From Lysinibacillus parviboronicapiens (lineage in GTDB: Bacteria; Bacillota; Bacilli; Bacillales_A; Planococcaceae): a DNA stretch of 64,000 nucleotides. Under the pieces are notes generated by a model, which searched no databases, was not told the DNA's origin, and saw only the letters and a list, made by a program, of their open reading frames with translations. Shown piece after piece: positions 38,465-48,099 of this stretch; the stretch's first letter is position 1; each line of letters opens with the position of its first letter. The translations under genes were made by a program, and so were the position numbers. The stretch spans positions 35,429 to 99,428 of the forward strand of contig NZ_PYWI01000018.1 of the NCBI RefSeq assembly GCF_003049575.1, in the 5' to 3' direction.

Positions 38465-38662
38465 ATGTTACATTTAAAATGGAAAGATGCACCAACACTA
38501 CGCACAGTCACTTGCAAACATACTAATGCATCAAAATACTTAGTTTCCAACGTATTAACAGTAGGGAAAGAATATGAAGTGAAAAATGAAACAGAAGAAT
38601 TTTTATTCATTATCGACAATACGGGGAATATTGGCGGCTATTATAAAGATTATTTTGCATGA
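38465..38662 (+). CDS. DUF6501-type small protein
   Basis: 65 residues with GAGAGGTAGAG ribosome binding site. The TCKHTNASKYLVSNVLTVGK core and the ending GGYYKDYF match my recollection of the DUF6501 family, small conserved proteins of Bacillales without known function. Probably a compact beta-rich fold. Own terminator. Confidence 0.7.
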   Translation: MLHLKWKDAPTLRTVTCKHTNASKYLVSNVLTVGKEYEVKNETEEFLFIIDNTGNIGGYYKDYFA

Positions 38663-38665
38663 GCT

Positions 38666-38705
38666 AAAAAAGGGTGTCTCAAAGTTAATTTTGAGACACC
38701 CTTTT
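38666..38705. terminator. Bidirectional terminator
   Basis: AAAAGGGTGTCTCAAA and TTTTGAGACACCCTTTT, between the convergent DUF6501 and telA-like genes. Confidence 0.88.
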
Positions 38706-38734
38706 CCTATGAGTAAATGTATAATGTTGCTCAA

Positions 38735-39790
38735 CTATCTTTTTAAATCAGTTACACTCTGGAGCTGCTGCCTTTCTTTTTCTGTCGCTGTGTGCAAAGC
38801 AAAGACGTCTTGTATAGCTAATTGAAGTTCGCGTTGTGTTTCTTTAAACTTTGTTACCTGTTGTTCAAAGGTAGAGTTAGTAAAGCGTTCATTTGTCCGA
38901 GCTAGTCGTTCTTCTAGTTGAGCGTAATGATTATCCATATTCATCGACAACATCATGGCTAATTGATTTTTCCAAAGTGGGATAAGTGTCACAATTGAAA
39001 ATTCAATTTTTTCTGCTAGTGTTTGATTTGCTTTCTGAATCATGCGAATTTGTGGCGCTGTTTGTAGGGCTACTTGTTGTGAAACCTGTAAATCATAAAT
39101 TCGTTGATCGAGACGTTCAATTTGTTCGGCAAAATCATTGAGCTGCTGGATAACAAGAGGCTGTTTATTTGTTTGTGCTTTTGCCACTTTTGCGGGCAAT
39201 TCAATTTCAATAACTTGCTGCTTCTTCATTTGACCGGCTGCAATAGCAGTTGCTAATTCTTCAAAAAAGCCTTTATTATACGAATATAGTTGTTCGAGCA
39301 TCTCAACATCATCAAAGAGTTGGAGCTGAGCGCGCTCCAACTGTACGCCAATACGCTCCACTTGGATACTAATACGTTCAAATTCAGTCAACGTTTGTTT
39401 GACTGTAGGCCCCGTTTTACTAAACACTTTTTTGAAGAAGGACTGTTTCTTAGGTTCTAAGGCAGTGGGATCGACACGGTCTAACGTTTGCATTAAAGAA
39501 TCAAGCATTTGGCCAATCTTTGTGATGTCTTTTTGTTTTACCTGTGCAAGCATGCGATCGGCAAATTGAGAAAGGGAACGCTGTGAACCTTGCCCTAAAG
39601 ATAAGACCGATTCGAAATTAGTAAGGTCAATTTGACTAGCTGTCAGCAATGCACGACTTTGCGCAAGAGGCGATAGCGTTTCAAATGTCGCCATCGCCTC
39701 CTCTGTTGTTGCTTGTAAATAAGTATGCACAAGTGGTGAAGCACCTTGTAATGAATCTAAATGAAAAATACGATCGCTATTTGTTGTCAC
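38735..39790 (-). CDS. TelA/KlaA-family protein (toxic anion resistance type)
   Basis: 351 residues, largely helical, matching the TelA family (Bacillus YceH): IERIGVQLERAQLQLF, VEMLEQLYSYNKGFFEEL, and LIPLWKNQLAM segments. The family was named for tellurite resistance but is tied more generally to envelope stress; biochemical role unknown. Encoded downstream of, and overlapping by 4 bases (ATGA), the XpaC-like gene. Confidence 0.85.
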   Translation of the reverse strand: MTTNSDRIFHLDSLQGASPLVHTYLQATTEEAMATFETLSPLAQSRALLTASQIDLTNFESVLSLGQGSQRSLSQFADRMLAQVKQKDITKIGQMLDSLMQTLDRVDPTALEPKKQSFFKKVFSKTGPTVKQTLTEFERISIQVERIGVQLERAQLQLFDDVEMLEQLYSYNKGFFEELATAIAAGQMKKQQVIEIELPAKVAKAQTNKQPLVIQQLNDFAEQIERLDQRIYDLQVSQQVALQTAPQIRMIQKANQTLAEKIEFSIVTLIPLWKNQLAMMLSMNMDNHYAQLEERLARTNERFTNSTFEQQVTKFKETQRELQLAIQDVFALHTATEKERQQLQSVTDLKR

Positions 39791-40437
39791 TTATCATCGC
39801 CCCGCCATTCTAGCTGTTCTTTCCGTCTACTAGTAGAACGATTAGCGAATTCAATCTCCATTTGAAGATGATCGATATCATTTGAAAGTGCATCCTTTAA
39901 GTCAATTTGAATCGTGTCATTCAAATCCGTTAATGTTTCTCGTGTCTTTGATAAGGTGATTTGGATTTCTTTATCCTTGACAGGCTGTTTGGAAAGCATT
40001 GTATACTTATCAGTTAATTCTACTGCTGAAGGAAGGTGCGCGTAAAAGAATTGTTCAACATTATAAAACTTTCGAGGATCTGTCTTTACCATTTTGACAA
40101 TATTTTTTGAAATACGTGTCATTTCGAGTAATTGTTTAAAGGCGCTAACAGAACGCACACGTAAATAATTTTGACTTAATGATTGAATATGTTTATTTGC
40201 TGTTGAGATTTGTGATTCAATATGTTTGTATTCTTCCTTTGAAATACCTGCTATTTGCATGACTTTCTTTTTTTGGTTATGTTTCAGCAACATCGTACTT
40301 GTTGCGTAAGTTCCAGCGAACAATAAACCCCCAAGGAAGAATCCTGGATTTGCCGCAATTGCTGCGATAGAAACAGTTGATAACGATAAAATTAAGCTAG
40401 CGGTATGTCTAGATAAAAACTGTCCGACACTGAGCAT
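39787..40437 (-). CDS. XpaC-family (5-bromo-4-chloroindolyl phosphate hydrolysis) protein
   Basis: 216 residues. ATG at 40437 is preceded by AAGGAGGA; a TTG at 40461 lies upstream of that site. Two hydrophobic segments near residues 10-50 followed by helical regions (YNVEQFFYAHLPSAVELTDKY). XpaC and TelA family genes are commonly paired, as here. Function unclear despite the family name. Confidence 0.8.
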   Translation of the reverse strand: MLSVGQFLSRHTASLILSLSTVSIAAIAANPGFFLGGLLFAGTYATSTMLLKHNQKKKVMQIAGISKEEYKHIESQISTANKHIQSLSQNYLRVRSVSAFKQLLEMTRISKNIVKMVKTDPRKFYNVEQFFYAHLPSAVELTDKYTMLSKQPVKDKEIQITLSKTRETLTDLNDTIQIDLKDALSNDIDHLQMEIEFANRSTSRRKEQLEWRGDDK

Positions 40438-40739
40438 AGTTTCTTCCTCCTTGCTTTTCAATATGTCTATCTACTTATACGAAATATTCGACATAAAGTT
40501 TCAATGAAATAACCCTTACATAAATTTTACTTCTATTTGCTAAGTTTCTCAATGATTATACTTAATATAAAATTGAAACTTTCACCAAACAACCATGCTA
40601 CCCAGTCGAGCAACCGTGACTTTTACCTGGGGGTGAGCCAAACTTATTAGCGAATAGAATCGCACGTTCTTCAAGGTGATAACTATAATTTTGACATTGC
40701 TTTTTTGACTATGCTAATGTTAACTTGAGGTGAAAAAAA
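40438..40739. other. Intergenic region, nothing recognised
   Basis: About 300 bases between divergent genes, presumably promoters; no clear boxes or RNA structures. Confidence 0.35.
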
Positions 40740-41156
40740 ATGGCATTTCAATCACAAAATATTTTTATTAATTTACCAGTGAAAGATCTAAACAAGTCCA
40801 CTATCTTTTTCAAGGAGCTAGGTTTTGAGTTCAACCTACAATACACCACGGAGGACACAGCCAGTATGATTATTAATGACAACATCTTTGCGTTGTTAAT
40901 GCTTGAAGAACGTTTCAAGGCGTTTACTAAGAAAGAAATGGTGGATCCTACTACTTCGGCACAAGCCATTTTTTGCTTATCAGCTGATAGTCGGGATCAA
41001 GTAAATGAGTTGGTTAATAAGGCATTGTCATCTGGGGGGAAATCTTCAAGTGATCCTCAAGATCATGGATTTATGTATGTATGGGGTTTCGAGGATGTAG
41101 ACGGCCATTTATGGGAAATTGCGTATATGGATGAAAGCGCCATGAATCAGGGATAA
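40740..41156 (+). CDS. VOC-fold protein
   Basis: 138 residues. Opens with NIFINLPVKDLNKSTIFFKELGF and closes YVWGFEDVDGHLWEIAYMD, typical of the glyoxalase/bleomycin-resistance superfamily, PhnB/YyaH-like subgroup. Ends in Glu of the last metal ligand (HLWEI). Reaction unknown. Confidence 0.8.
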   Translation: MAFQSQNIFINLPVKDLNKSTIFFKELGFEFNLQYTTEDTASMIINDNIFALLMLEERFKAFTKKEMVDPTTSAQAIFCLSADSRDQVNELVNKALSSGGKSSSDPQDHGFMYVWGFEDVDGHLWEIAYMDESAMNQG

Positions 41157-41199
41157 ATACTTTTGACAATTAGCTTGCTCAGATGTTATATGCTAGGGG

Positions 41200-41228
41200 A
41201 TGATGTCTTAACAGGCATCATCTTTTTA
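41200..41228 (+). terminator. Rho-independent terminator
   Basis: GATGATG-TCTTAACAGG-CATCATC followed by TTTTT. Confidence 0.75.
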
Positions 41229-41495
41229 TTTACATTTAGCCATTAGAATAGGGGGAAATGATACATAAAATTACTCGCTACAGCGTGTACCTCGTGACAT
41301 ATCTCCCCACCATGACCACCCGTTAGTGGAACGAAGGAATGACTAAAAAGCACGAATACATATAAAATAGTCAAACCCATAAATCAGTGAAACCAACTTC
41401 CTTTTTGGCTATGAACTAAAACATATAACATGACATAATATAAAGATGAAATATTTATTGAAAAGGATGATGTATAAAATGTCATTGATGATAGT

Positions 41496-41651
41496 ATGAG
41501 TATTTCAGTCGCAACAACGAGTACCTTGCCTAGCGGAGGAGAACTACCTGGCGGATGGAATGATGATGCATGGGACATTGATCGGTGGGAAAATGACGGC
41601 GGTAGTAGTCTTAGTACAAGGCAAGCACCAGGCGTGACTAAAAAGTTATGA
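41496..41651 (+). other. 51-codon reading frame, possible tail-protein remnant
   Basis: A 51-codon frame reads GGELPGGWNDDAWDIDRWEN with a Gly/Trp/Asp-rich composition reminiscent of phage tail-protein ends. It has no ribosome binding site, and the surrounding 41229-41888 contains no other gene. I treat it as a probable remnant. Confidence 0.25.
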
Positions 41652-41888
41652 TGGCAGTGGCTATTAAAGGGAAGCGCAAGATTTTATTGACTACAGAGGA
41701 CATATAAGTGACATCTAGGGGCCACACTGTAACAGCAAATTCAATGACACAGGCTATGAAAGACAGAAAGCTTCACGCATCGTATTGCTAATTGATAGGT
41801 TTTATGTAATCCATATTTCGATGAAAATCTAAATATTTATATTCTATTATAAATATTGAAGAACATATGGATTGGAGAGAAATTAACA

Positions 41889-42509
41889 ATGGAAAAAATG
41901 ACTCAGGTTCCTACCACAGAAATTATTAAGCCAAAAATTCTCTACTATGGAACGCCCGTGATTTTATTAAATTCACTGAACGAGGATGAAACCGTAAATA
42001 TTAGCCCACTTTCATCATCATGGGCATTAGGAGATTGCATTATATTAGGAATTGGACTTGGGGGGAAGGCGGTTGAAAATTTAACACGACATCCTGAATG
42101 TGTCATTAATGTTGCATGTCCTTCCTTATGGGAAAATGTTGAAAAACTAGCTCCCTTTACAGGGAAAAATCCTGTTCCACAATACAAAAAAGAGCTTGGT
42201 TTTACATTTGAAAAAGAAAAATATGATAGTAGTGGATTAACAGCTGCTGCGTCTAAAACAGTAAAACCTACACGGATTATTGAATGTCCCATTCAAATCG
42301 AGGCAAGGGTAAAACACATTCGAATGCCTGATTATACCACTGATTTTGCCATTGTTGAGACACAAGTTATACATGTACATGCTCATAAGGATATTCTGAT
42401 TAGAGAGCATCATATTGACCCCAATAAATGGAGCCCACTTATTTATAATTTTCGCCATTATTTCGGACTTGGTAATCAGTTAGGGAAAACCTTTAGATCC
42501 GAAACATAA
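41889..42509 (+). CDS. Flavin reductase-like (FMN-binding split barrel) protein
   Basis: 206 residues from ATG 41889 behind TTGGAGAG. LYYGTPVILLNSLNEDETVNISPLSS and the GIGLGGKAVENLTRHPECVINV stretch are characteristic of the flavin-reductase (DIM6/NtaB) family that binds FMN. Likely a cytoplasmic flavoenzyme reducing FMN or small aromatic substrates; specificity unknown. Confidence 0.8.
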   Translation: MEKMTQVPTTEIIKPKILYYGTPVILLNSLNEDETVNISPLSSSWALGDCIILGIGLGGKAVENLTRHPECVINVACPSLWENVEKLAPFTGKNPVPQYKKELGFTFEKEKYDSSGLTAAASKTVKPTRIIECPIQIEARVKHIRMPDYTTDFAIVETQVIHVHAHKDILIREHHIDPNKWSPLIYNFRHYFGLGNQLGKTFRSET

Positions 42510-42520
42510 AAACATTATTT

Positions 42521-42565
42521 AAAAAAAGAGCAGGTACTCAATTAACTTTGAGCCTGTTCTTTTTT
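42521..42565 (+). terminator. Rho-independent terminator
   Basis: AAAAAGAGCAGG ... CCTGTTCTTTTTT. Confidence 0.75.
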
Positions 42566-42700
42566 CTTCCTCAACTTTCTACTCATCAATGAAAACGCTC
42601 GTTCAAGTCCAACAATTTTACGCAAACAAAAAAGGTAAAGATTACAATATGTCGAATTTAATTCTTATCGTAAACAATTTTTAAAAGGAGGAAAGTTATT

Positions 42701-43090
42701 GTGAATACGCCCATAAATAAAACACCGATTAAAAACCGAATCGGCGGTGTGTTTGTGCCAGTACGTGACCTTGAAAAAGCAAGCAACTGGTACAGTAAGA
42801 TACTTGGTTTACAAGGTGGAGAAATATTTTTTGGACATCTATACACAGCACCAATGGATGGAACGGCTGGTTTACTGTTAGATACAATGCCTAAGTGGAG
42901 AAATGAAGAGGGGAATATTTCAACTTATCAAGTTCCAGCAATTCAATTTTTAACAAATGATATTCAAGCAGCTTACCAATTTATGAAAGAAAATAATGTT
43001 GAACTTGTGACACAAATTGAGGACGATTTTTACTTCGTTTTTAAAGATCCAGACGGTAATTTATTGATGATTTGTAGGGAAACAGCTTAA
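42701..43090 (+). CDS. VOC-fold protein
   Basis: 129 residues, GTG start behind AAGGAGGA. RIGGVFVPVRDLEKASNWYS start and FVFKDPDGNLLMICRE end mark a single VOC domain. Followed after 116 bases by another, broken VOC gene. Confidence 0.8.
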   Translation: MNTPINKTPIKNRIGGVFVPVRDLEKASNWYSKILGLQGGEIFFGHLYTAPMDGTAGLLLDTMPKWRNEEGNISTYQVPAIQFLTNDIQAAYQFMKENNVELVTQIEDDFYFVFKDPDGNLLMICRETA

Positions 43091-43206
43091 CGGTAAACGC
43101 TTATTACAAGATTTTAAACGAAAGTACACGTCCGACAATGCTGTTGCATTTATGAATGCGTTACATGCATCCTATATGATTAAAAAATTGATTGAGGGAA
43201 ATAGAA

Positions 43207-43615
43207 ATGGGCGAAAAATTATTAAGGATAGGAGCTACTTATGTACCAGTAATACATGTAGAATTATCTTCGAAATGGTATGTTAACAAGTTAGGGGCAG
43301 ATTTAAGCTATCAAGATGAAGATAAAACAATTCTTAATTTTGCCAATCAAAGTATATTTCTTGTCAATTCTAAAGAAAATCAAAGCTCTAACTTCGTTGA
43401 TTATTATGGCGAAGAGCGTTTCAATAACATGCGAAGTAAATGGAATAAGTGCCTTAGAAGCCATTTATAGAGATATCATCCATAAAGGGATTAAGGTTGG
43501 CGCAATAGAAAATAGAGGACACGTTGGAAGGAATTTTGTTTTCTACGATATAGATGATAATAAATTTGTTGTGTGGAGTGAATTAAGTCCATCTTTTAAT
43601 GATAGTTCAATTTAA
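43207..43615 (+). pseudogene. VOC-fold protein, frameshifted
   Basis: ATG 43207 behind GAGGG encodes the first half of a VOC protein (ATYVPVIHVELSSKWYVNKL) up to about 43425, then goes out of frame and stops at 43470. The adjacent frame carries the second half (ITCEVNGISALEAIYRD, HVGRNFVFYDIDDNKFVVW) to 43615. One extra base near 43423-43430 explains it. Confidence 0.75.
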
Positions 43616-43790
43616 ACTAGCGCTAGACAAATGACCTATGATAAATGGACAAGTAAATCTAAATAAATCGGATTAGGATATAATTAGAGCAGATAAGAAG
43701 ACCTTGAATCAAAGGTTAAGGGCTATTGAATTAATACCCGAAAAGCTTGATAAACCTGCTAAAATGACTTACAAAAATAAAGGAGCCAGA

Positions 43791-44072
43791 CTATACAATA
43801 TCTGACTCCATACGGATATACCCTTTTAAATCATCATATAACTCTAAAGCAAATGAATTGGAATCTGCCTGAGGGCTAACACCCTTGTGCACAAAAATTA
43901 GGAATTCATCTATGGCTTTTTTAGAGCCTTCCACTTCTACCTCAATCTGTTCCAGTTCATTTAACTTACAATAACCTTTCAAGCCAAGCTCAATTGCTTT
44001 CTGTTTTATGAAGAAGCGGTAGCCTGTCCCGTACACATCTCCGAAAAATTTAATCAGCGCTCGTTTATTCAC
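43791..44072 (-). CDS. Acylphosphatase-family protein
   Basis: 93 residues. FGDVYGTGYRFFIKQKAIELG keeps the acylphosphatase phosphate-loop layout with the catalytic Arg (GYR, Arg19), and CKLNELEQIEVEVEG holds the catalytic Asn. The usual GxVQGVGFR is diverged to GDVYGTGYR. Would hydrolyse acyl phosphates; the divergence leaves activity uncertain. Lies 46 bases upstream of, in transcription terms downstream of, the chemoreceptor gene. Confidence 0.75.
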   Translation of the reverse strand: MNKRALIKFFGDVYGTGYRFFIKQKAIELGLKGYCKLNELEQIEVEVEGSKKAIDEFLIFVHKGVSPQADSNSFALELYDDLKGYIRMESDIV

Positions 44073-44118
44073 GCTAAAACCTCCTACTTCTTGAAGAGGG
44101 GAGAAGCCTCCCCTAGAC

Positions 44119-45846
44119 TTACTGCATTACACGTTCTTTTTCTAAATAAGCAATTAAGTTATTTATAAAGTATAACACTCGTTCTGAAGCCTGATTTACC
44201 TCTTCTAAATGGCCTTCCGCTTTGTGAATATTACCCGCTTCATGTGCTTCTGCTGCAAGTTTTGCTGATTCATGCACGCGGGCATGATAGGTATCCAAAT
44301 CACGATAATCTTGTAAGTGACCAAAACGTTCGATGGTACGTTTTGCCGTATACCATTTGCCGAGGCGGCAATCTTTATGTGAGGAAACATCATGTGGAAG
44401 TACATGTTCTAAGCCGAGGAACATATTGTAAATCCGCCATTTCCATAAAATATGGTCAGCTTTCGATAATTGTAATAGGGCGATAGAAGAGAGTTGTACA
44501 TTGTTATTTGTAATAATATCGTTGCGGAAGCGGTTAATCTCTTTACCCAATAAGTGAATATCGCTAGATGTATTATGACTGTAGTCACGAATATCATCCT
44601 GTAGACTAGAAATTTCAATCATTCTTGCAGATACTTCGTCAATTGCCGCAGCCTGCTCTTGGGAAATCGCTGCAGTATTTGTAACATCAATATTAATCCC
44701 TTCAATTGCACTCACAATAGCATTTAATAATGGTAACGATTCTTTTGCCTCAACGGTTGCCTCTTTTATTATTGAGGTCGTTTCAGTGATGGATTTCGAT
44801 ACATCATTCGAGTAACTCTTAAGATGATGTACATTTGTCGATACTTCACTAAGTGCAGAGACGGTACCTTCAGCAAGCTTGCGGACTTCTTGTGCCACTA
44901 CAGCAAAGCCTTTACCATGCTCACCAGCACGGGCAGCTTCAATAGATGCATTTAATGCCAACAAGTTTGTTTGATCTGCAATTTGGTTAATTAAGGTTAC
45001 TACATGTTCAATATCATTGACACGTTTTTGTAATTCTGTAAAGGAGTCAACAATGGTAGTAAAAGTTTCTTCTGTTTTAAAAATTTCAGTTAAAGCATGT
45101 TCAATAGCATTTTTCCCTTTAACAGCATGATCCACAGAGTCCGTTGTTTTCTCAGAAATACGCGAAGACATACGAGCAACCTCATTGATGGAGGCTGCAA
45201 TCTCTTGTGTAGCTGCCGTAGATGACTGAATTTCTTCATTTTGTTTATCTAAACTGAAGACTAAATCCTTCATATACATTATCTTAGCATTTACATCCAT
45301 TAATGAAGAAATTTCTGACACTACATTTTCAATAATGCGCTCAGTTAAAACTTCAAAGAGTAATTCTTGGTCAACATTGACAGCCGATTGAAAAGATTTC
45401 ATGTATTCAAATGCTTTGTTTGGCTTTAAGCCAAAGTTATGTAAAATATACGTAGTAATATAGAAAGCAAATTGATTAAATACGACAATTAATTTACCAG
45501 GTTCAAATTGGTTTTTTCTGAATAAATTGAAAAATTTTACGGTTTCATCCACATATTCATCATCACGAGTTGCTAAGAAAAATTGAGTTAAGTATCGATT
45601 TATATTTTCTTCACTGATCGTTTGCTGAGAAGAAGGGGAGATTTCCCTCAAATAATTATTAAAAATACCGTTCATAGAAGGGGTGATATCTTTTAGTTTT
45701 GTATAGAGCGTTTTTAAATTCTCTTCATCCTGTGAATTGAAATGATTAAACGCTAGAGTTTTATTGAAACGGCCTGTTGCGCTTAAATTTGTACCGCGCT
45801 TTAATAATTCTTCGAGCTCTGCCTTAGGTCGAATACTTGAAAACAT
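44119..45846 (-). CDS. Soluble globin-fold chemoreceptor (HemAT-like) with C-terminal CZB domain
   Basis: 575 residues from ATG 45846 behind GGGAGGT. Residues about 35-195 resemble the protoglobin sensor of Bacillus HemAT; no membrane segments. The methyl-accepting signalling domain (about 200-440) has the hairpin tip [20 protein letters not shown]. Residues about 455-560 form a CZB zinc-binding module ([27 protein letters not shown]). In an ungapped alignment from memory to HemAT, the heme-ligating proximal His corresponds to Phe109, so oxygen sensing through heme may be lost. CZB domains sense zinc or oxidants such as hypochlorous acid. Confidence 0.85.
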   Translation of the reverse strand: MFSSIRPKAELEELLKRGTNLSATGRFNKTLAFNHFNSQDEENLKTLYTKLKDITPSMNGIFNNYLREISPSSQQTISEENINRYLTQFFLATRDDEYVDETVKFFNLFRKNQFEPGKLIVVFNQFAFYITTYILHNFGLKPNKAFEYMKSFQSAVNVDQELLFEVLTERIIENVVSEISSLMDVNAKIMYMKDLVFSLDKQNEEIQSSTAATQEIAASINEVARMSSRISEKTTDSVDHAVKGKNAIEHALTEIFKTEETFTTIVDSFTELQKRVNDIEHVVTLINQIADQTNLLALNASIEAARAGEHGKGFAVVAQEVRKLAEGTVSALSEVSTNVHHLKSYSNDVSKSITETTSIIKEATVEAKESLPLLNAIVSAIEGINIDVTNTAAISQEQAAAIDEVSARMIEISSLQDDIRDYSHNTSSDIHLLGKEINRFRNDIITNNNVQLSSIALLQLSKADHILWKWRIYNMFLGLEHVLPHDVSSHKDCRLGKWYTAKRTIERFGHLQDYRDLDTYHARVHESAKLAAEAHEAGNIHKAEGHLEEVNQASERVLYFINNLIAYLEKERVMQ

Positions 45847-45977
45847 AAAAAAAATACCTCCCAAAAGAAATAATGAATAATAAGGTAATAATAGCATATT
45901 TCAGGGTGTTTTAATAGACATTTCATGTGTGTTTGCTAAAATGAGAATATCTTATGACAACAAGGAATGGGGCAAAT

Positions 45978-46283
45978 ATGTATACAATACTTTACATGAA
46001 AGCTGATTATGAGCCTTGGTGGAAATTTGAGGGCTGGGAAGTTTTTATTCAAACAATCGAAACGTTTGAGACGAAAGAGCAGTTTGAGAAAGCTCTACAG
46101 GAAACATTAAATAGCTTTAGACCAGTATATGAGCATGAGGCGAGTAAGGAAGGCAAGTACTGGGCTTTTTGGTCAGAGGAAGAAAGCTTTTATTGTGAAG
46201 CCTGTGATGATGATGCACAAGTTTACCATGGGATCATCGCAGTTGCAACTACAGAATTAAACGGAATATTGCCAATAAAATAA
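45978..46283 (+). CDS. DUF1033-family protein
   Basis: 101 residues from ATG 45978 behind AAGGAATGGGG. MYTILYMKADYEPWWKFEGW and the Trp/Cys-bearing KYWAFWSEEESFYCEACDDD segment match the DUF1033 family, small conserved Firmicute proteins of unknown function. Cytoplasmic. Confidence 0.75.
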   Translation: MYTILYMKADYEPWWKFEGWEVFIQTIETFETKEQFEKALQETLNSFRPVYEHEASKEGKYWAFWSEEESFYCEACDDDAQVYHGIIAVATTELNGILPIK

Positions 46284-46300
46284 AAAACTTTTTTCTTTAT

Positions 46301-46329
46301 TTGACAATATTATGAATGATGGTTATACT
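46301..46329 (+). promoter_or_regulatory. Sigma-A promoter of the cold-shock gene
   Basis: TTGACA (46301-46306), 17-base spacer, TATACT (46324-46329); near-consensus. Predicts a 5' untranslated leader of about 150 bases. Confidence 0.8.
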
Positions 46330-46365
46330 TAAGGTAACAATTTAATTGCTTCACCGGAAACATGG

Positions 46366-46427
46366 ATTCACATATTACAAAAAGTGATCGCGTTAGTTCG
46401 GTACTCTTTGTAATATGTGAATTTTTT
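46366..46427 (+). promoter_or_regulatory. Long hairpin in the csp 5' leader
   Basis: ATTCACATATTACAAA pairs perfectly over 16 bases with TTTGTAATATGTGAAT and is followed by a T-run. It is a terminator-like element inside the untranslated leader of csp, so an attenuator or temperature-responsive RNA switch is plausible. Confidence 0.65.
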
Positions 46428-46483
46428 CATTTCCTGAAGAAATTACATATTGTTCACTTTTATTTTTTTGGAGGTTTTCTTAA

Positions 46484-46684
46484 ATGAAACAAGGTACAGT
46501 AAAATGGTTTAACTCAGAAAAAGGTTTTGGATTCATCGAAGTGGAAGGCGAAAACGACGTATTCGTACACTTCTCAGCTATCCAAGGCGAAGGTTTCAAA
46601 ACTCTTGACGAAGGTCAAAAAGTGGAATTCGAAGTTGTAGATGGCAACCGCGGACCACAAGCTGCTAACGTAACTAAACTTTAA
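46484..46684 (+). CDS. Cold-shock protein (CspA/CspB family)
   Basis: 66 residues, exact CSD size. RNP1 [10 protein letters not shown] and RNP2 [10 protein letters not shown] are present. Single-stranded RNA/DNA-binding chaperone acting at low temperature and in growth. Near-consensus promoter, structured leader and TGGAGG ribosome binding site. Which csp paralogue cannot be told. Confidence 0.95.
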   Translation: MKQGTVKWFNSEKGFGFIEVEGENDVFVHFSAIQGEGFKTLDEGQKVEFEVVDGNRGPQAANVTKL

Positions 46685-46717
46685 TTCTCAGTAATTAAAA
46701 AATACTTTCGTTAAATT

Positions 46718-46750
46718 AAGGCATCCTATTTACTTAGGATGCCTTTTTTT
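46718..46750 (+). terminator. Rho-independent terminator after csp
   Basis: AGGCATCC-TATTTACTTA-GGATGCCT then T-run. Confidence 0.85.
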
Positions 46751-46826
46751 GCATGCTTTCAACATAAAAGGGTTACTTTTTCGTTTTTTTGGTAATAGGT
46801 AAAGAGAGCAAAAGGAGGAAGATAAG

Positions 46827-47318
46827 ATGGATACATGTCAACATATACCGAATGAGAAAAAACAGCGAGATTTTTACCATAAATTGCGGACTAAATTGGT
46901 AACATTCCTAGCATCAAAAACCGGAAGGAATAATAAATTTGCAGATTATCTCATGTTTGTGCCTGATGTTTTTCATTTATTAATAAAAACATTAATGGAC
47001 CCCGCTATTGATAGCAAAAGCCGTTCATTGATTGGTGCTACTATTGCTTACTTTATATTCCCAATGGATTTTTTACCGGAGGGGATTCTTGGTTTCGGGG
47101 GTTTTTTGGATGATTTAGTATTAGCAACTTTTGTAGTCAATACAGTTATCAATAAATTGGGAGCAGAAGTCATTGAAAAGCATTGGACAGGAGATGCAAA
47201 GCTCCTTGATGTTTTACAAAAAATTGCTGAAACAAGTGATCAAATTGTTAGTAAGATACCAGTAAAATCAATGTTTACACAATATATACGACATGAAAGT
47301 AAAGACAGTAATAAATAA
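46827..47318 (+). CDS. YkvA-family (DUF1232) membrane protein
   Basis: 163 residues behind AAAGGAGGA. The core AYFIFPMDFLPEGILGFGGF with LDDLVLA is the DUF1232 motif, here within one or two short hydrophobic segments. Function unknown; likely membrane-associated. Confidence 0.78.
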   Translation: MDTCQHIPNEKKQRDFYHKLRTKLVTFLASKTGRNNKFADYLMFVPDVFHLLIKTLMDPAIDSKSRSLIGATIAYFIFPMDFLPEGILGFGGFLDDLVLATFVVNTVINKLGAEVIEKHWTGDAKLLDVLQKIAETSDQIVSKIPVKSMFTQYIRHESKDSNK

Positions 47319-47404
47319 TATTATTATGTAAACTAATTAACGATAAAGCAATTAAGATAGTTGGGAGTATTCAGTGAATGGATATGTAAATTTTTAATAC
47401 GCAT

Positions 47405-47432
47405 AACCCCGCTCTGGTTTAAGAACGGGGTT
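47405..47432. terminator. Hairpin between convergent genes
   Basis: AACCCCG ... CGGGGTT with AT-rich flanks; serves the YkvA-family gene and the minus-strand hypothetical gene. Confidence 0.6.
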
Positions 47433-47436
47433 AAAA

Positions 47437-47970
47437 TTAATCCTTGAATTTTACAAAAATTGTATGATTGTTTCGGATGAAATCACTTATATACTTTACA
47501 GTTTGTGGAGCCCTGTTGTTAAAACTGTCATACAAAGAATTAATAGCTACAGCAAGCTCCTCATTATTTCGAAGATTTTCACGTGTTACAGTAAATTGCG
47601 CCAAAGTACTAGGGTAGTTATGTTTATTAAACATAAATTCCGTATCTGTTAGAAGTTGATACATATGCTCATCTCCAAAATACGTAAGTGCACGTTTGAT
47701 TGCTGACCAAATTTTAGGCTGTGCTAAATAATAGGCACTCCACCAATAGAACTCTTCCGTTGATTCTATTGCATGATCATAGTACACATGGAATACAAAC
47801 AACGATTTTTGTCCAGTGTTAAGCTCATTATAAAAAAGTTCTTGAACAATTGAATGATTGTCCTTGGTCATTCTATTTTTATATTCCAAAATTAACGGTT
47901 TAAAACAGGCATTGAACAGTGCTATGTCACATAAGGAATCGAATTCCTGTTTGTTCATCTGTGCTATCAT
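47437..47970 (-). CDS. Hypothetical protein
   Basis: 177 residues, AAGGAGTG ribosome binding site. No signal or membrane segments; aromatic-rich middle (STEEFYWWSAYYLAQPKIWS) and helical tail. I do not recognise it. Codon use and start context look genuine. Confidence 0.6.
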   Translation of the reverse strand: MIAQMNKQEFDSLCDIALFNACFKPLILEYKNRMTKDNHSIVQELFYNELNTGQKSLFVFHVYYDHAIESTEEFYWWSAYYLAQPKIWSAIKRALTYFGDEHMYQLLTDTEFMFNKHNYPSTLAQFTVTRENLRNNEELAVAINSLYDSFNNRAPQTVKYISDFIRNNHTIFVKFKD

Positions 47971-48099
47971 ACAATAATCACTCCTTATGGATTATTATAC
48001 AATAATTTAACAGTAATTAGGAAAAACACCAATCGTAATTTGTAAGTTATTCACTGATGAAGTTCTCTTGATTTTACTTTTACGTTAAACTCTAACAGA

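Noticed and set aside
41384..41578. Minus-strand 64-codon frame
   Set aside because: No ribosome binding site, low-complexity hydrophobic content, and the opposite strand gives a more protein-like reading.
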